Assembly (NCBI GenBank): GCA_017536765.1
Contig: JAFXGV010000073.1
Coordinates: forward strand, 1-64,000
Direction: 5' to 3'
From: Bacteroidaceae bacterium
GTDB lineage: Bacteria > Bacteroidota > Bacteroidia > Bacteroidales > Bacteroidaceae
DNA: 64,000 bases
Under the pieces are notes generated by a model. It was not told the DNA's origin. It saw only the letters and a program-made list of their open reading frames with translations, and did not search any database. Shown in pieces: positions 53,101 to 61,284 of the stretch. Both the position numbers and the translations under genes were made by a program. The first letter of the stretch is position 1. Each line of letters starts with the position of its first letter.

Positions 53101-53938
53101 TTACAATAATGCGAGTCTTGCAGAAACGCAGATGCAACTGATGGCATACGACCGCGGCTTGTATATGAACGGAGCCTCGCTTGCCGATGCCGGTGTGACG
53201 GGCGCAGACCTCTCAATCCTGCCAAGCCTGTCCGGCGCAGTGGATATGTACAATATCGTGAGTGAAGGTTATGTGAAGATGTCACAAGATGCCGATGCTC
53301 CCAATGCTGTAGCCGATGCTACTGCCGACAGCGAAAAGAGTGCATACGATTTTGCCTACAGACAGGTCAATTCGTTGCCGTTGAGTATAGGTGCCGACGG
53401 CTGGGCTACCTTCGCAGCCCCCGTTCCCGTGACAATACCACAGGGCTGTGTGGCCTATGTGGCATCGGGCCTGGATGAGGCCGAGAGTGTGGCGTATGTT
53501 GATAGTATAACATCGGGCACTGCCATTGCTGCAAACACGGGCATCCTGTTGCGTGGTACACCCTCGTCGGTTGTGGAGCTTGTGATATCGGAAAGCGGTT
53601 ACCAATACAAGTCCAACCTGTTCCGCCCCTCCGTGGCGGCAACCATACCCGCGGCCGATGTCAATATCTACACATTGGTGTGCGACGGCAATGCTGTGTC
53701 GTTCAATAAAATAGATAACCGACAAGCCGTGTTGCCTGCCCACAGCTGCTACCTTGCAGGCAACAATGCAGCAGTACAAGCAATATCGGTTATATTCCCG
53801 GGGAATGAGACCGGCATAGATTTCGTGACGGCAACACCCCAAAAGCCAAGTGGCATATACAATGTGCACGGGCAGCAGTTGCGTGCCCCGCAACGCGGAA
53901 TAAATATAATAGACGGTAAAAAGGTGCTTGTGAAATAA
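50162..53938 (+). CDS. Secreted beta-N-acetylhexosaminidase, GH20, with accessory domains and sorting-type tail
   Basis: 1258 residues from the ATG at 50162, where the signal peptide MKRLFTLFTLFWAVATISMAG begins (an upstream in-frame start adds 37 unrelated residues). Residues about 30-170 look like a ricin-type/beta-trefoil binding domain. A GH20 N-terminal domain (about 180-310) precedes the TIM barrel: FMLDVSRHFF, HWHLTDDQGWR, and the catalytic pair D510-E511 in HIGGDEC. Substrate-assisted GH20 enzymes release terminal GlcNAc or GalNAc from glycans or chitin-type chains. The C-terminal half holds further carbohydrate-binding-like domains and ends GIYNVHGQQL then GINIIDGKKVLVK, a short tail common on exported Bacteroidales proteins. 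Host mucin or N-glycan degradation is likely. Confidence 0.9.
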   Translation: MKRLFTLFTLFWAVATISMAGVLVTEYLSVTKGSQVKSSVEADTYYIISGIDQGDREYYLYDNGRQVKGSAELPLSNEATASHLWTLKGNSGSWVIVNVATGKNMNLGASNGSSIDMSDTEQLNAIHFDSNGYMTILNSNGQAIDMTANGANPTTWAGNSTPTGSRRLKMYAVENIQTLQSKSLSLIPAPKSAVVGDGEYLLQNGFTVAVDKFSDADTQNVVLADVARFITTVNNATGLGCNATAGAGHITISENGDVAPEGYILDITAEGVAVEASTADGVYYALQSIMRLLPPNVVLGKAGDEGAIYALPVARIEDEPRFGYRGFMLDVSRHFFTIEQVKKMIDLMAIYKMNVFHWHLTDDQGWRAEIKQYPLLTSKGAERSSSYDTPITKVEENGQVYWTGEGAQTNRKYGPFYYTQEEMRDVVRYAAERHIDVLPEVDMPGHFVAALAAYPQFSCHPGYAPEVWINGGISADVLNVANPEAVEFAKNIITELCDIFPYPYFHIGGDECPTSQWESNALCQEKLNQLGKTSYRALQTEFIREINEHLSSLGKKMFCWNESITESGADLDLMKASGATIMCWNPCQSGAAKAASLGLNAIITEWGSGCYYINRRQSSDYGEPTAAGSGVDNVAATYNYVPVPANVSAQNAKYYIGVQGTFWAEHVSSNEYLEYLALPRFMCVAEAGWTPQELKNWPSFVRRMMLDTKMLDLGGYIYARHWMDDYIPRQAPQSIISAGSIVTFTNKSTDRGQCLADANGTLKGQGTACTEWVLEAAPTAGTFYIRSNVSDKYLYASNGDSGTAVTLSDSKSVWAFDTTTIPGYVAICYNNTSGTAINNNVSNTTNARLFAHGTGNGASFWAIEAPVNNELEEGETGVLTYNFYYRGISVGSKEFKLLAGTAYPSCAEYIPAGYIASGNAAPAGNVHLTTETIEIPVARVPKAGSYYRFYNPAMNRYLSTDEASLYTYGAEEPAQNTIFYYNNASLAETQMQLMAYDRGLYMNGASLADAGVTGADLSILPSLSGAVDMYNIVSEGYVKMSQDADAPNAVADATADSEKSAYDFAYRQVNSLPLSIGADGWATFAAPVPVTIPQGCVAYVASGLDEAESVAYVDSITSGTAIAANTGILLRGTPSSVVELVISESGYQYKSNLFRPSVAATIPAADVNIYTLVCDGNAVSFNKIDNRQAVLPAHSCYLAGNNAAVQAISVIFPGNETGIDFVTATPQKPSGIYNVHGQQLRAPQRGINIIDGKKVLVK

Positions 53939-53943
53939 CAGCA
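53911..53943 (+). repeat. 33-bp repeat, copy 1 (end of hexosaminidase gene)
   Basis: The last codons plus stop and 6 bases of the hexosaminidase gene recur at 56669-56701 with a single C/T difference. Confidence 0.85.
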
Positions 53944-53996
53944 CTATAAATACAAATGCTAAGGAGGGTGACCCAAAAGTCATTTTACAAAGAATA

Positions 53997-54030
53997 CAAT
54001 CCCCGCTAGAGTATATTCTAGCGGGGATTG
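53997..54030 (+). terminator. Hairpin after the hexosaminidase gene
   Basis: CAATCCCCGCTAGA (53997-54010) and TCTAGCGGGGATTG (54017-54030) form a perfect 14-bp stem with a 6-base loop. No strong T-run follows, so termination is probable but not certain. The rest of this 324-base gap holds only the promoter at 54192. Confidence 0.6.
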
Positions 54031-54191
54031 CTCGTACAAAAACAGGGCTTTATTGTTGTTTCGTTCATTTCATAAGTGCGGGGTAGTGGTCGATGGGGCC
54101 AAATTAAATATTTATTATGCTAACGCGCGAATAACTTTAGTGACGCAGTAAAATTTATTGAAATATGCTTTATATTTTTTACTCCTTTCTT

Positions 54192-54199
54192 TATATTTG
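54192..54199 (+). promoter_or_regulatory. Minus-7 element (TATATTTG) of the adenine deaminase gene
   Basis: TATATTTG is a full match to TAnnTTTG, 63 bases before the ATG. The minus-33 region is not a clean TTTG. Confidence 0.55.
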
Positions 54200-54262
54200 C
54201 GACAAACGGTAATAGGTTTTAACAAATTGCCATACATTGTTTAATTTAATGAAATTACTGCT

Positions 54263-56005
54263 ATGAAAAAGATTTTGTTTATTATGACGGTTGCAGTTGT
54301 TTTCGCGCTTGGGGTTATCTCTTGCGAATCGAGCTCATCAGGTGATTATCCTCCAAAGAAAGTTCTTTATGGCAACATCGTAGATGTGAAGGCACGTAAG
54401 GTGTTCCCGGGAGAATTAACAATCTATGGCGGTAAAGTGCTCTCGGTAAAGGAGAGTGCCGGCGTGTATGATACATATATTCTACCCGGCTTTGTCGATT
54501 CTCACATACATATAGAGAGTACACTTATGGTGCCCGAAAATTATGCCCGTATGGCTGTGGCAAATGGTGTTGTGGCCGCCGTGTGCGACCCTCACGAAAT
54601 CGCAAATGTGTTGGGTGTCGATGGTATTGATTTTATGATTGACAATGGCAAGCAGGCGCGTTTCTATTTCAATTTTATGGCTCCATCTTGTGTCCCTTCC
54701 ACCACATTCGAGACATCGGGAGCCACAATAGATGCGGAACAAGTGGCGCAACTGATGCAACGCGATGAGATTATGGGGCTTGCCGAGATGATGAATGTGC
54801 CGGGTGTTGTGTATGATGATGCTCAAGTGTTGGCCAAGCTACAGGCAGCCAAAGATGCCGGTAAACCAATAGATGGGCACGCTCCAAAAACATCGGGTGA
54901 GGATTTGCGTAAATATGTGGCTGCCGGTGTTTCCACCGATCACGAGTGTACTTCTATTGATGAGGCCAAGGAAAAATTGGATTTAGGAATGAAAATTATC
55001 ATCAGAGAGGGTAGTGCGGCGTGCGACTTCGAGGCTCTTTATCCTTTGATACAGGAGCACCCCGGGCAGACACTCTTCTGCTCCGATGATATGTACCCCG
55101 ATGATGTGGAGAGTATTGGATATATAAACGGCCTTGTAAAAAGGGCTGTTGCAAAGGGTATGCCTCTGTGGGAAACACTCGAGAGTGCTTGCCTTACTCC
55201 TGTTACACATTACAAACTTAAGAACGGTCTATTGCAAGAGGGCGATGCCGCCGACTTCATCATAGTAAATAATCTTGATGAGTTTAAGATTCTCTCGACA
55301 TACATACAGGGATACGAGGTATATAATGCCAATACCGGTGTGACCGATGCATTGCAACGTGCATCTGCCACTGTTGCTACTTCTTCATTGAATAATTTCA
55401 AAGCCGAGGAAATTGAGGTGGCCGACATCTTGGTTAATTGTGAAGGGAAAAATATGAAGGTTATTACAGCCGTCGAAGGTTCTTTGATTACAGGAAAAGA
55501 GGTGGTGCCGGCAAAAAGCGATGCTCAAGGAAATGTAATCACCGATGTGGAGGCAGGTGTAGCCAAACTTGTTGTATATAACCGATACGCTGCGGCTGCC
55601 CCCCAAGTAGCCTATATAAAAGGCTTTGGCTTGCGCAAGGGTGCACTGGCCTCTACCATTGCACACGATAGCCATAACATAATAGCGGTGGGCTGCGATG
55701 ATAAAGATATTGTAAATGTAATTAACAAACTGATTGCCGAAAAAGGTGGAATCGCAGTTTGCAACGGCAAGGATATAAAATGCCTTCCCCTTCCCATTGC
55801 GGGGTTGATGACAACCCTACAAGCCGAGGAGGTTGCCAAGAACCATATGGAACTGAAACAGATGGCAAAAGAACTGGGCTGTATTATAAATGCACCATAT
55901 ATGACTATGGCATTTATGGCTTTACCCGTTATCCCCGACCTTAAACTCAGAGATATGGGCCTGTTCGATGGTATTGCATTTGGCTTTACATCGTTATGGG
56001 AATAA
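54263..56005 (+). CDS. ade: Adenine deaminase with a lipoprotein signal peptide
   Basis: 580 residues. The enzyme is complete: FVDSHIHIESTLMVPENY (metal His81 and His83), DPHEIANV, DGHAP, DHECTS, FCSDD, later HDSHNI and LPLPIAGLM. Adenine deaminase (amidohydrolase fold, Ade type) turns adenine into hypoxanthine plus ammonia and is normally cytosolic. Unusually, this one begins MKKILFIMTVAVVFALGVIS and then Cys21, a lipobox, with a Ser-rich linker before the catalytic domain. That predicts a periplasmic or surface lipoprotein. The signal is in frame with no better internal start, since the core begins near residue 33. It may salvage extracellular adenine. Single gene, own promoter and terminator. 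Confidence 0.9.
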   Translation: MKKILFIMTVAVVFALGVISCESSSSGDYPPKKVLYGNIVDVKARKVFPGELTIYGGKVLSVKESAGVYDTYILPGFVDSHIHIESTLMVPENYARMAVANGVVAAVCDPHEIANVLGVDGIDFMIDNGKQARFYFNFMAPSCVPSTTFETSGATIDAEQVAQLMQRDEIMGLAEMMNVPGVVYDDAQVLAKLQAAKDAGKPIDGHAPKTSGEDLRKYVAAGVSTDHECTSIDEAKEKLDLGMKIIIREGSAACDFEALYPLIQEHPGQTLFCSDDMYPDDVESIGYINGLVKRAVAKGMPLWETLESACLTPVTHYKLKNGLLQEGDAADFIIVNNLDEFKILSTYIQGYEVYNANTGVTDALQRASATVATSSLNNFKAEEIEVADILVNCEGKNMKVITAVEGSLITGKEVVPAKSDAQGNVITDVEAGVAKLVVYNRYAAAAPQVAYIKGFGLRKGALASTIAHDSHNIIAVGCDDKDIVNVINKLIAEKGGIAVCNGKDIKCLPLPIAGLMTTLQAEEVAKNHMELKQMAKELGCIINAPYMTMAFMALPVIPDLKLRDMGLFDGIAFGFTSLWE

Positions 56006-56046
56006 TATAAATCCCACTACCGAAGAAACTTGAATTAAGTATTTAT

Positions 56047-56109
56047 AATTAACCGGCTTCTGCCTTGTCGATGATATTTGTTCATACACAAGGCAGAAGC
56101 CGGTTAATT
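56047..56109 (+). terminator. Long perfect hairpin after the adenine deaminase gene
   Basis: AATTAACCGGCTTCTGCC and onward (56047-56068) is fully complementary to 56088-56109, a 22-bp stem with a 19-base loop and AATTTTG after it. It is longer than most intrinsic terminators and could work in both directions. Confidence 0.65.
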
Positions 56110-56241
56110 TTGCTTATATCATTCCCCCTATTTGTGTTTTCCTCTCTTGCTTGAATCTTCTCGTAATATGTTCTGTTGTGTGACAATGGCAAACTTTTTC
56201 CAAAGGTTATATCTGGAAGCTTTGTTACGCAATAAATTTTT

Positions 56242-56631
56242 ATGCAAATAATAGCGCTTATCTTGGGCACAGGCGGAGTGTCAAAGGCTGTTGCCTACTC
56301 GCTAACGCAGATGGATATTGAGTATATTTTTGTTTCGCGCAACGCAAGCGAAAAGGCCATTGCATACGAGCAGCTCATCAAGGAGATTATGCGCACCCAC
56401 ACGCTCATAATAAACTGCACTCCGCTTGGTATGGTGGGCCACGGCATAGACCAATGCCCCGCTATCCCTTATAAGCAACTGAACGAGAGCCACCTGCTGT
56501 ATGACATTGTCTATAACCCCGAAAACACCCTGTTCTTGCAAAAAGGAGCAGCGCAGGGTGCCACCACCAAGAGCGGCTACGAAATGTGGTACCTGCAGGC
56601 GTTGGCCTCGTGGGAGATTTGGAACAGATAA
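56242..56631 (+). pseudogene. aroE: C-terminal fragment of shikimate dehydrogenase
   Basis: 129 residues matching only the NADP-binding half of AroE: ALILGTGGVSKAVAYSLTQM (the G.GG.s.a loop), FVSRNASE, TLIINCTPLGMV, DIVYNPENTLFL and a C-terminal W.IW. The N-terminal shikimate-binding half with the catalytic Lys and Asp is absent, and the upstream 230 bases show no trace of it. AroE is normally about 245-280 residues. The fragment is probably non-functional and marks a rearrangement. A functional copy elsewhere in the genome would be expected. Confidence 0.8.
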
Positions 56632-56668
56632 CTGCCAAATGCCATTTTACAAAAGCACTTAATACACA

Positions 56669-56701
56669 AGACGGCAAAAAGGTGCTTGTGAAATAACAGC
56701 A
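56669..56701 (+). repeat. 33-bp repeat, copy 2: orphan gene tail
   Basis: AGACGGCAAAAAGGTGCTTG and following bases repeat the hexosaminidase gene end (codons DGKKVLVK-stop) without the rest of a gene. It reads as the residue of a deleted gene with the same sorting-type tail, or of a recombination between such tails. Confidence 0.75.
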
Positions 56702-56720
56702 ACCGATATCAGGTAAATGA

Positions 56721-56760
56721 ACTAAAAAATCCACGCCATTCGCGGCGTGGATTTTTTAGT
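56721..56760 (+). terminator. Intrinsic terminator, bidirectional
   Basis: ACTAAAAAATCCACGCC (56721-56737) and GGCGTGGATTTTTTAGT (56744-56760) form a perfect 17-bp stem with a 6-base loop, with A- and T-tracts on the two sides. Confidence 0.85.
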
Positions 56761-56881
56761 TGTAATTAACCTGCATATACTCATGGCATTTGATGGCACT
56801 GCAACATCTCGGCAAATACCGATAAATCGCTAACAGACAATATTCTTTCCCCATTTAGCACTCACTTTCGTTTCTTTGTTG

Positions 56882-56889
56882 TATCTTTG
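56882..56889 (+). promoter_or_regulatory. Minus-7 element (TATCTTTG) of hipB-hipA
   Basis: TATCTTTG fully matches TAnnTTTG, 37 bases before the hipB ATG. HipB proteins bind their own promoter; no palindrome clear enough to call an operator was found. Confidence 0.5.
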
Positions 56890-56926
56890 TTACAGATAAT
56901 ATATTGTATTTATCAAGTTAATAACA

Positions 56927-57262
56927 ATGGATATGGATAATATCTTATCAGTATTAGATGGTTTTTTGCTCGAAGGCGTTGATGATATATCAATGAAAAT
57001 GGCTAATGATTTTCGTGCACGCCGCATTGAGAAGAATCTTACCCGTGAACAGGTTGCCGAGAAATCGGGTGTTGCGGTAAGTAATATTATACGTTTCGAA
57101 CAGAAGGGGCTCATTTCTCTTAAAAATCTCATTGGTATTGCAATGGCATTGGGATACGCCTCTGAAATAAAAAATATTTTCGAGCAACCAAAATACTCCA
57201 CAATGGAGGAGTTGTCGCAGATACGCAGGAATGCCGGTAAAAAGAAAGCCCATAAGTTATGA
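56927..57262 (+). CDS. hipB: HipB-like antitoxin, XRE-family HTH
   Basis: 111 residues. A Cro/C1-type HTH spans about 24-80 (DFRARRIEKNLTREQVAEKS, then VSNIIRFEQKGLISLKNLI), followed by a Lys-rich tail (KKKAHKL). In HipBA systems HipB represses the operon and neutralises the HipA kinase. Its stop overlaps the hipA ATG (ATGA at 57259), the usual coupled arrangement. The antitoxin is intact while the toxin next to it is frameshifted, as expected if the toxin was inactivated. Confidence 0.85.
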   Translation: MDMDNILSVLDGFLLEGVDDISMKMANDFRARRIEKNLTREQVAEKSGVAVSNIIRFEQKGLISLKNLIGIAMALGYASEIKNIFEQPKYSTMEELSQIRRNAGKKKAHKL

Positions 57263-58379
57263 AGAATATTGATAAACTAGTCGTTAAATTTCACGGCGTG
57301 GAGGTGGGGGTTCTCTCTCTTACTCCCGATAATAAATTATGCGTTTTCGAGTATAGCAAGGGTTGGCTTGCCGATGGGTTCAGCATATCTCCGTTAGAAC
57401 TGCCGCTTAAACCGGGGTTGTTTATTGCAAAGCCTAAACCGTTCTATGGTAACTTCGGCATTTTTGAGGACAGCTTGCCTGATGGTTATGGCCGTTACTT
57501 GTTGCATAAAGCATTGCTTAAAGAAGGTATAGACGACAGGAACTTGACCTCTCTTGACAGGCTGAGCATCGTGGGCAACGGCGGTATGGGAGCGCTGACC
57601 TACGAACCTCACACCCCGATAAAGGTGGAGGAGGGTAGGTGTGATTTTGATGTTCTGCAAGCAAAGGCGTTGGAGGTATTGCAGGAGCAACAGGATACTG
57701 ATGCCGGTCTTCTGCTTTATAACAGCGGTAACAGTGGCGGTTGCCGTCCAAAGGCTATCTTCTCCGATGAAGAGGGGCACTGGCTTGTGAAATTTCGTCA
57801 CATATACGACCCTAAAGATATGGGTATGCAGGAGTTTCGATATAACGAGGTGGCCCGCAAGTGTGGCATAAACGTTCCCGATTTCAAGCTTGTAAACGAC
57901 AAGTATTTTGCTACCAAGCGCTTCGACCTCACCACGGAAGGGGAGCGTGTTCATATGGTAACAGCCGGAGGCCTGCTTTGTGTCTCCTTGTAAGCCCTGT
58001 GCTCGATTACAGTAATCTGCTCGCGCTCACCGGTTATCTCACCCGGAGTACAAGTGATGTGGAGGAGATGTATCGCCGTATGGTGTTCAACTACCTTACC
58101 GACAACAAGGACGACCACTGCAAGAATTTTAGTTACATTGTGAAGAAAGACAACCAAGGCAAGTGGTGTTGGCATCTTGCTCCTGCATACGACCTTACTC
58201 TATGTACCGAGGGTTATAACGGCCAGCACGCAACATCGGTGAATGGGTCGGGTGAACCCTCAATTCAGGACTTTATTGCAGTGGGCACCAAAATAAAGAT
58301 GGCCGAAAACAGATGCCGTGAAATAATGCGTGAGGTGCAAGAGAATTGTGGCGATTTGCTGTGCTACCGACTTTTGTGA
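57259..58379 (+). pseudogene. hipA: hipA toxin kinase, frameshifted
   Basis: Frame 1 (57259-57993) covers the HipA N-terminal domain and the start of the kinase: GVLSLTPDNKLCVFEY, FGIFEDSLPDGYGRYLL, GNSGGCRPKAIF and ATKRFDL. It then stops after VHMVTAGGLLC. Homology continues at once in another frame (about 57985-58379): LDYSNLLALTGYLTR, MVFNYLTDNKDDHCKNF (catalytic N..DDH..N) and PAYDLT. A single-base indel near 57975-57990 explains both. HipA phosphorylates glutamyl-tRNA synthetase in the classic system; here the kinase core is cut, so the toxin should be dead. A sequencing error is possible. Confidence 0.8.
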
Positions 58380-58406
58380 GATTGTGCTTTTCTCTATAAT
58401 ATAAAA

Positions 58407-58451
58407 AGAACCACCAAACCCGTAGCGAAGAACTATGAGTAAGGTGGTTCT
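58407..58451 (-). terminator. Minus-strand terminator hairpin
   Basis: AGAACCACC (58407-58415) pairs with GGTGGTTCT (58443-58451). On the minus strand a TTTTTAT run follows. It lies at the end of the DUF3871-like remnant and just past hipA. Confidence 0.6.
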
Positions 58452-58680
58452 CCGAATACATTGGTAGCAGCCTCTCTTACGACATCTATAAATTGCTGAT
58501 GTGCTATGGTAAGGCTGTTGTCACTAAAAGTAGGTACAATGCAGTGGCCGAGTTCTTTTATTGTCGCCGCCCAGTATTACTCTCGATAAATTTGGGATGC
58601 TCGTTGTCGATTATCCCTTCGGTTGCAGATACAATGGTTCCTCTCTCGGGTACGATGGTATGGGTGTTGTTTGTTTCCAT
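58433..58680 (-). pseudogene. Decayed DUF3871-like fragment
   Basis: On the minus strand an ATG at 58680 opens METNNTHTIVPERGTIVSAT, then EGIIDNEHPKFIESNT, before a stop at about 40 codons. In another frame the text resumes SDNSLTIAHQQFIDVVREAA and ends GEPPYS-stop at 58433. The two parts, in this order, read like the N-terminus of DUF3871 proteins carried on Bacteroidota mobilisable and conjugative elements. It has frameshifts and an early end, so it is a remnant. Family call is from memory of the motif and is moderate. Confidence 0.5.
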
Positions 58681-58773
58681 TTGTTATGATGTCGCAAATT
58701 TAAATATATCGTTTGTTAGTTACGCATCTTTCAACAATTTTTCCGTTATACTCACAAATAAAATAATTTTAGT

Positions 58774-58781
58774 TATTTTTG
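58774..58781 (+). promoter_or_regulatory. Minus-7 element (TATTTTTG) of the type I R-M locus
   Basis: TATTTTTG matches TAnnTTTG exactly, 59 bases before hsdM. The minus-33 region is AT-rich without a TTTG. Confidence 0.5.
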
Positions 58782-58840
58782 CATAGATGTAGATTTTTGT
58801 CATTAAGTGATAAACTTGTACAATCTATAAATGGTATAAT

Positions 58841-61282
58841 ATGGCTGTTAAGAAATCTGAACTATATAGTACTCTATGGAAATGCTGCGACGAACTTCGT
58901 GGCGGTATGGATGCAAGCCAATACAAAGATTATGTGTTGGTAATACTCTTCGTGAAGTATATCAGCGACAAAAGTCGTAGTGATGCAGCATTTGACATCG
59001 AAATCCCCAATGGCTGTTATTTTGAGGACTTTGTTGCGCTCAAAGGCAATCCCAACATCGGCGAGGAGATAAATAAAAAGATGCAAAAACTTGCAGAGGC
59101 CAACCAACTTGATGGTGTCTTTGTTGCCGATTTTGACGATGAGGCAAAACTCGGCAAGGGCAAGGATAAGGTCGAAACATTGAGCAAACTTATAGCTGTA
59201 TTCCAGAATGAAAACCTCGATTTCAGCAAGAATAGAGCTGCAGATGATGACCTTATTGGCGATGCCTACGAGTATTTGATGAAAAACTTTGCTACCGAAA
59301 GTGGTAAGAGCAAAGGTCAATTCTACACCCCTGCCGAGGTTAGCCGTGTTATGGCGAAGGTTATCGGTTTGAGCAATGCTAAAAATGGCAAACGAACAAC
59401 TATATACGACCCCACTTGTGGCTCTGGCTCGTTGCTATTGAGGGCAATGTGCGAAACGCCTGGAGGAGCCACTGTTTATGGTCAAGAGAAGGATAATGCC
59501 ACTGTCGGTTTGGCGAAGATGAATATGATTCTTCACAACGAGATTTATGCCGACATCAAGCAGGGCGATACTATCAACGACCCACAATTCAAGGATGATG
59601 ACCAGCTTAAAACATTCGACTATATCGTTGCAAACCCACCATTCTCAACAAAATCGTGGTTGAAAAGTGCCAAAGCGGAAGATGAATACAAGCGTTGGGG
59701 AGAAGGTATAAAGATTGGCATTCCTCCGGAGAAAAATGGCGACTATGCCTTCTTGCTTCACATTGTTCGCTCACTGAAGCAGACAGGTTGCGCTGCTTGT
59801 ATCTTACCTCACGGAGTACTGTTCCGTGGCAATGCAGAGGCGCAAATCCGCAAGTATCTCGTTGCCGAGAAGAGATATATTAAAGGCATCATCGGTCTCC
59901 CTGCCAACTTATTCTTCGGTACGGGAATCCCCGCTTGCATCATTATCATCGAGAAATCGGAAGCAGCGGGTCGCAAGGGCGTCTTCATGATTGACGCCAA
60001 GAGTGGTTACATTAAGGACGGTGCCAAAAACCGCCTGCGCGAGCAGGATATCCGCCGCATTGTCGATGTATGGCAGTCGCAGCGTGATGTGCCCCACTTC
60101 GCTCGCTTTGTGCCTATGGAGGAGATTGAGCGCAACGACTACAACCTCAATATACCTCGCTATGTATCTGCTCCAGACACCGAGATATTGCAAGATATCG
60201 ATGCACACCTCTATGGAGGTCTGCCCAAGCACGACATCGACCAACTTGCGACCTATTGGGATGTATGCCCATCGTTGCGTGGCGACCTCTTCTCGGGACA
60301 TCCTACACGCGAAGGTTACTATACGCTCAACTGTGAGCAGGATGCTATCCGTGACACCGTTTCTGCAAATGCCGATTTCCAAAAACAGAGCGAGGTGTTT
60401 AAGCGCAGTTTCGCAGATTGGTGCGACAAGCATCGTGGCGAACTCAACTCACTTGTTCAGGGCTTTGCACCCAAGACGCTTATCGAGCAACTTGGCAACT
60501 CGCTGTTGGATATTTTTGGTGCTGACAAGTCGCTTGTCGATGCCTACGATGTCTATGACTGCCTGATGAGCTATTGGGGTGAGACTATGCAGGACGATTG
60601 CTATATGATTTCGTCTGGTGGTTGGACGGTGCAACTCTACACTCCACAACCTGCATCTAAAAAGAACGACGACAAGAAGAAAAAGGAGAAGAAAGCAGCT
60701 ACTCCCGAGGATATTGTTTGCGACCTCCTTCCTGTGCCTATCGTTATCGATGAATATTTTGCCGACAAGCGCGATCTTATCATCGCCGCTGAGGAGTTGC
60801 TCTCGCAGAATGAGTCACAACTTGCTGAGCTTATCGAGGAACAGGCGGAGAACTATCTCGATGAGGACAACTTCCCAGACGGCAAGATGACCGATGCCAA
60901 TATCAAGAAACGCATCAAGGCTCTTGATAAGAAGGCTGACGCCGAGGAACTTGCCGTGTTGCAGAAATATCTCGACCTTAAGGGCGATATCTCACTCAAT
61001 AAGAAACTTATCAAGGAGCGCAAGTACGACCTGCTTACCGCACTTTTGGTTAAGTATGCCGCCCTCTTGGAGAAGGATGTCAAGCGATTGGTCATCGAGA
61101 AGAAGTGGTTTGCATCGCTTGGCTCACGCCTCGATGGCGAGATGCAACGCATCAGCCAGCAGCTCACCTCAAAGGTGTCTGCTCTTGCCGAGCGTTACAC
61201 ACAAACACTACCCGAGATTGATGCCGAAATTGCAGACTTGGAGGCAAAAGTTGCAGCACACCTAAAACAAATGGGTTATTAA
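58841..61282 (+). CDS. hsdM: Type I restriction-modification methyltransferase subunit
   Basis: 813 residues. HsdM N-terminal helical domain (1-140), then QFYTPAEVSRVMAKVI, the SAM motif DPTCGSGSLLL (D190 onward) and catalytic NPPF (N265), the hallmarks of N6-adenine methylation. A C-terminal extension (about 600-813) is charged and coiled-coil-like (KKNDDKKKKEKKA, then long Lys/Glu helices), making it longer than the usual 500-550 residues; the extension probably contacts HsdS. With HsdS it forms the modification enzyme that marks host DNA. It heads an operon with a membrane protein and hsdS; no hsdR lies in the window. Confidence 0.9.
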   Translation: MAVKKSELYSTLWKCCDELRGGMDASQYKDYVLVILFVKYISDKSRSDAAFDIEIPNGCYFEDFVALKGNPNIGEEINKKMQKLAEANQLDGVFVADFDDEAKLGKGKDKVETLSKLIAVFQNENLDFSKNRAADDDLIGDAYEYLMKNFATESGKSKGQFYTPAEVSRVMAKVIGLSNAKNGKRTTIYDPTCGSGSLLLRAMCETPGGATVYGQEKDNATVGLAKMNMILHNEIYADIKQGDTINDPQFKDDDQLKTFDYIVANPPFSTKSWLKSAKAEDEYKRWGEGIKIGIPPEKNGDYAFLLHIVRSLKQTGCAACILPHGVLFRGNAEAQIRKYLVAEKRYIKGIIGLPANLFFGTGIPACIIIIEKSEAAGRKGVFMIDAKSGYIKDGAKNRLREQDIRRIVDVWQSQRDVPHFARFVPMEEIERNDYNLNIPRYVSAPDTEILQDIDAHLYGGLPKHDIDQLATYWDVCPSLRGDLFSGHPTREGYYTLNCEQDAIRDTVSANADFQKQSEVFKRSFADWCDKHRGELNSLVQGFAPKTLIEQLGNSLLDIFGADKSLVDAYDVYDCLMSYWGETMQDDCYMISSGGWTVQLYTPQPASKKNDDKKKKEKKAATPEDIVCDLLPVPIVIDEYFADKRDLIIAAEELLSQNESQLAELIEEQAENYLDEDNFPDGKMTDANIKKRIKALDKKADAEELAVLQKYLDLKGDISLNKKLIKERKYDLLTALLVKYAALLEKDVKRLVIEKKWFASLGSRLDGEMQRISQQLTSKVSALAERYTQTLPEIDAEIADLEAKVAAHLKQMGY

Positions 61283-61284
61283 CT

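Noticed and set aside
53971..53992. Insertion-sequence end suggested by GGGTGACCCAAAAGTC
   Set aside because: No matching inverted end, target duplication or transposase was found in the window.
57970..57995. Programmed frameshift in hipA
   Set aside because: No slippery heptamer or downstream pseudoknot was seen, and HipA is not known to use one; mutation or sequencing error is simpler.
58493..58786. Plus-strand ORF of 97 residues before hsdM
   Set aside because: It is antisense to the DUF3871-like remnant, overlaps the hsdM promoter, has a hydrophobic non-family composition and no promoter of its own.
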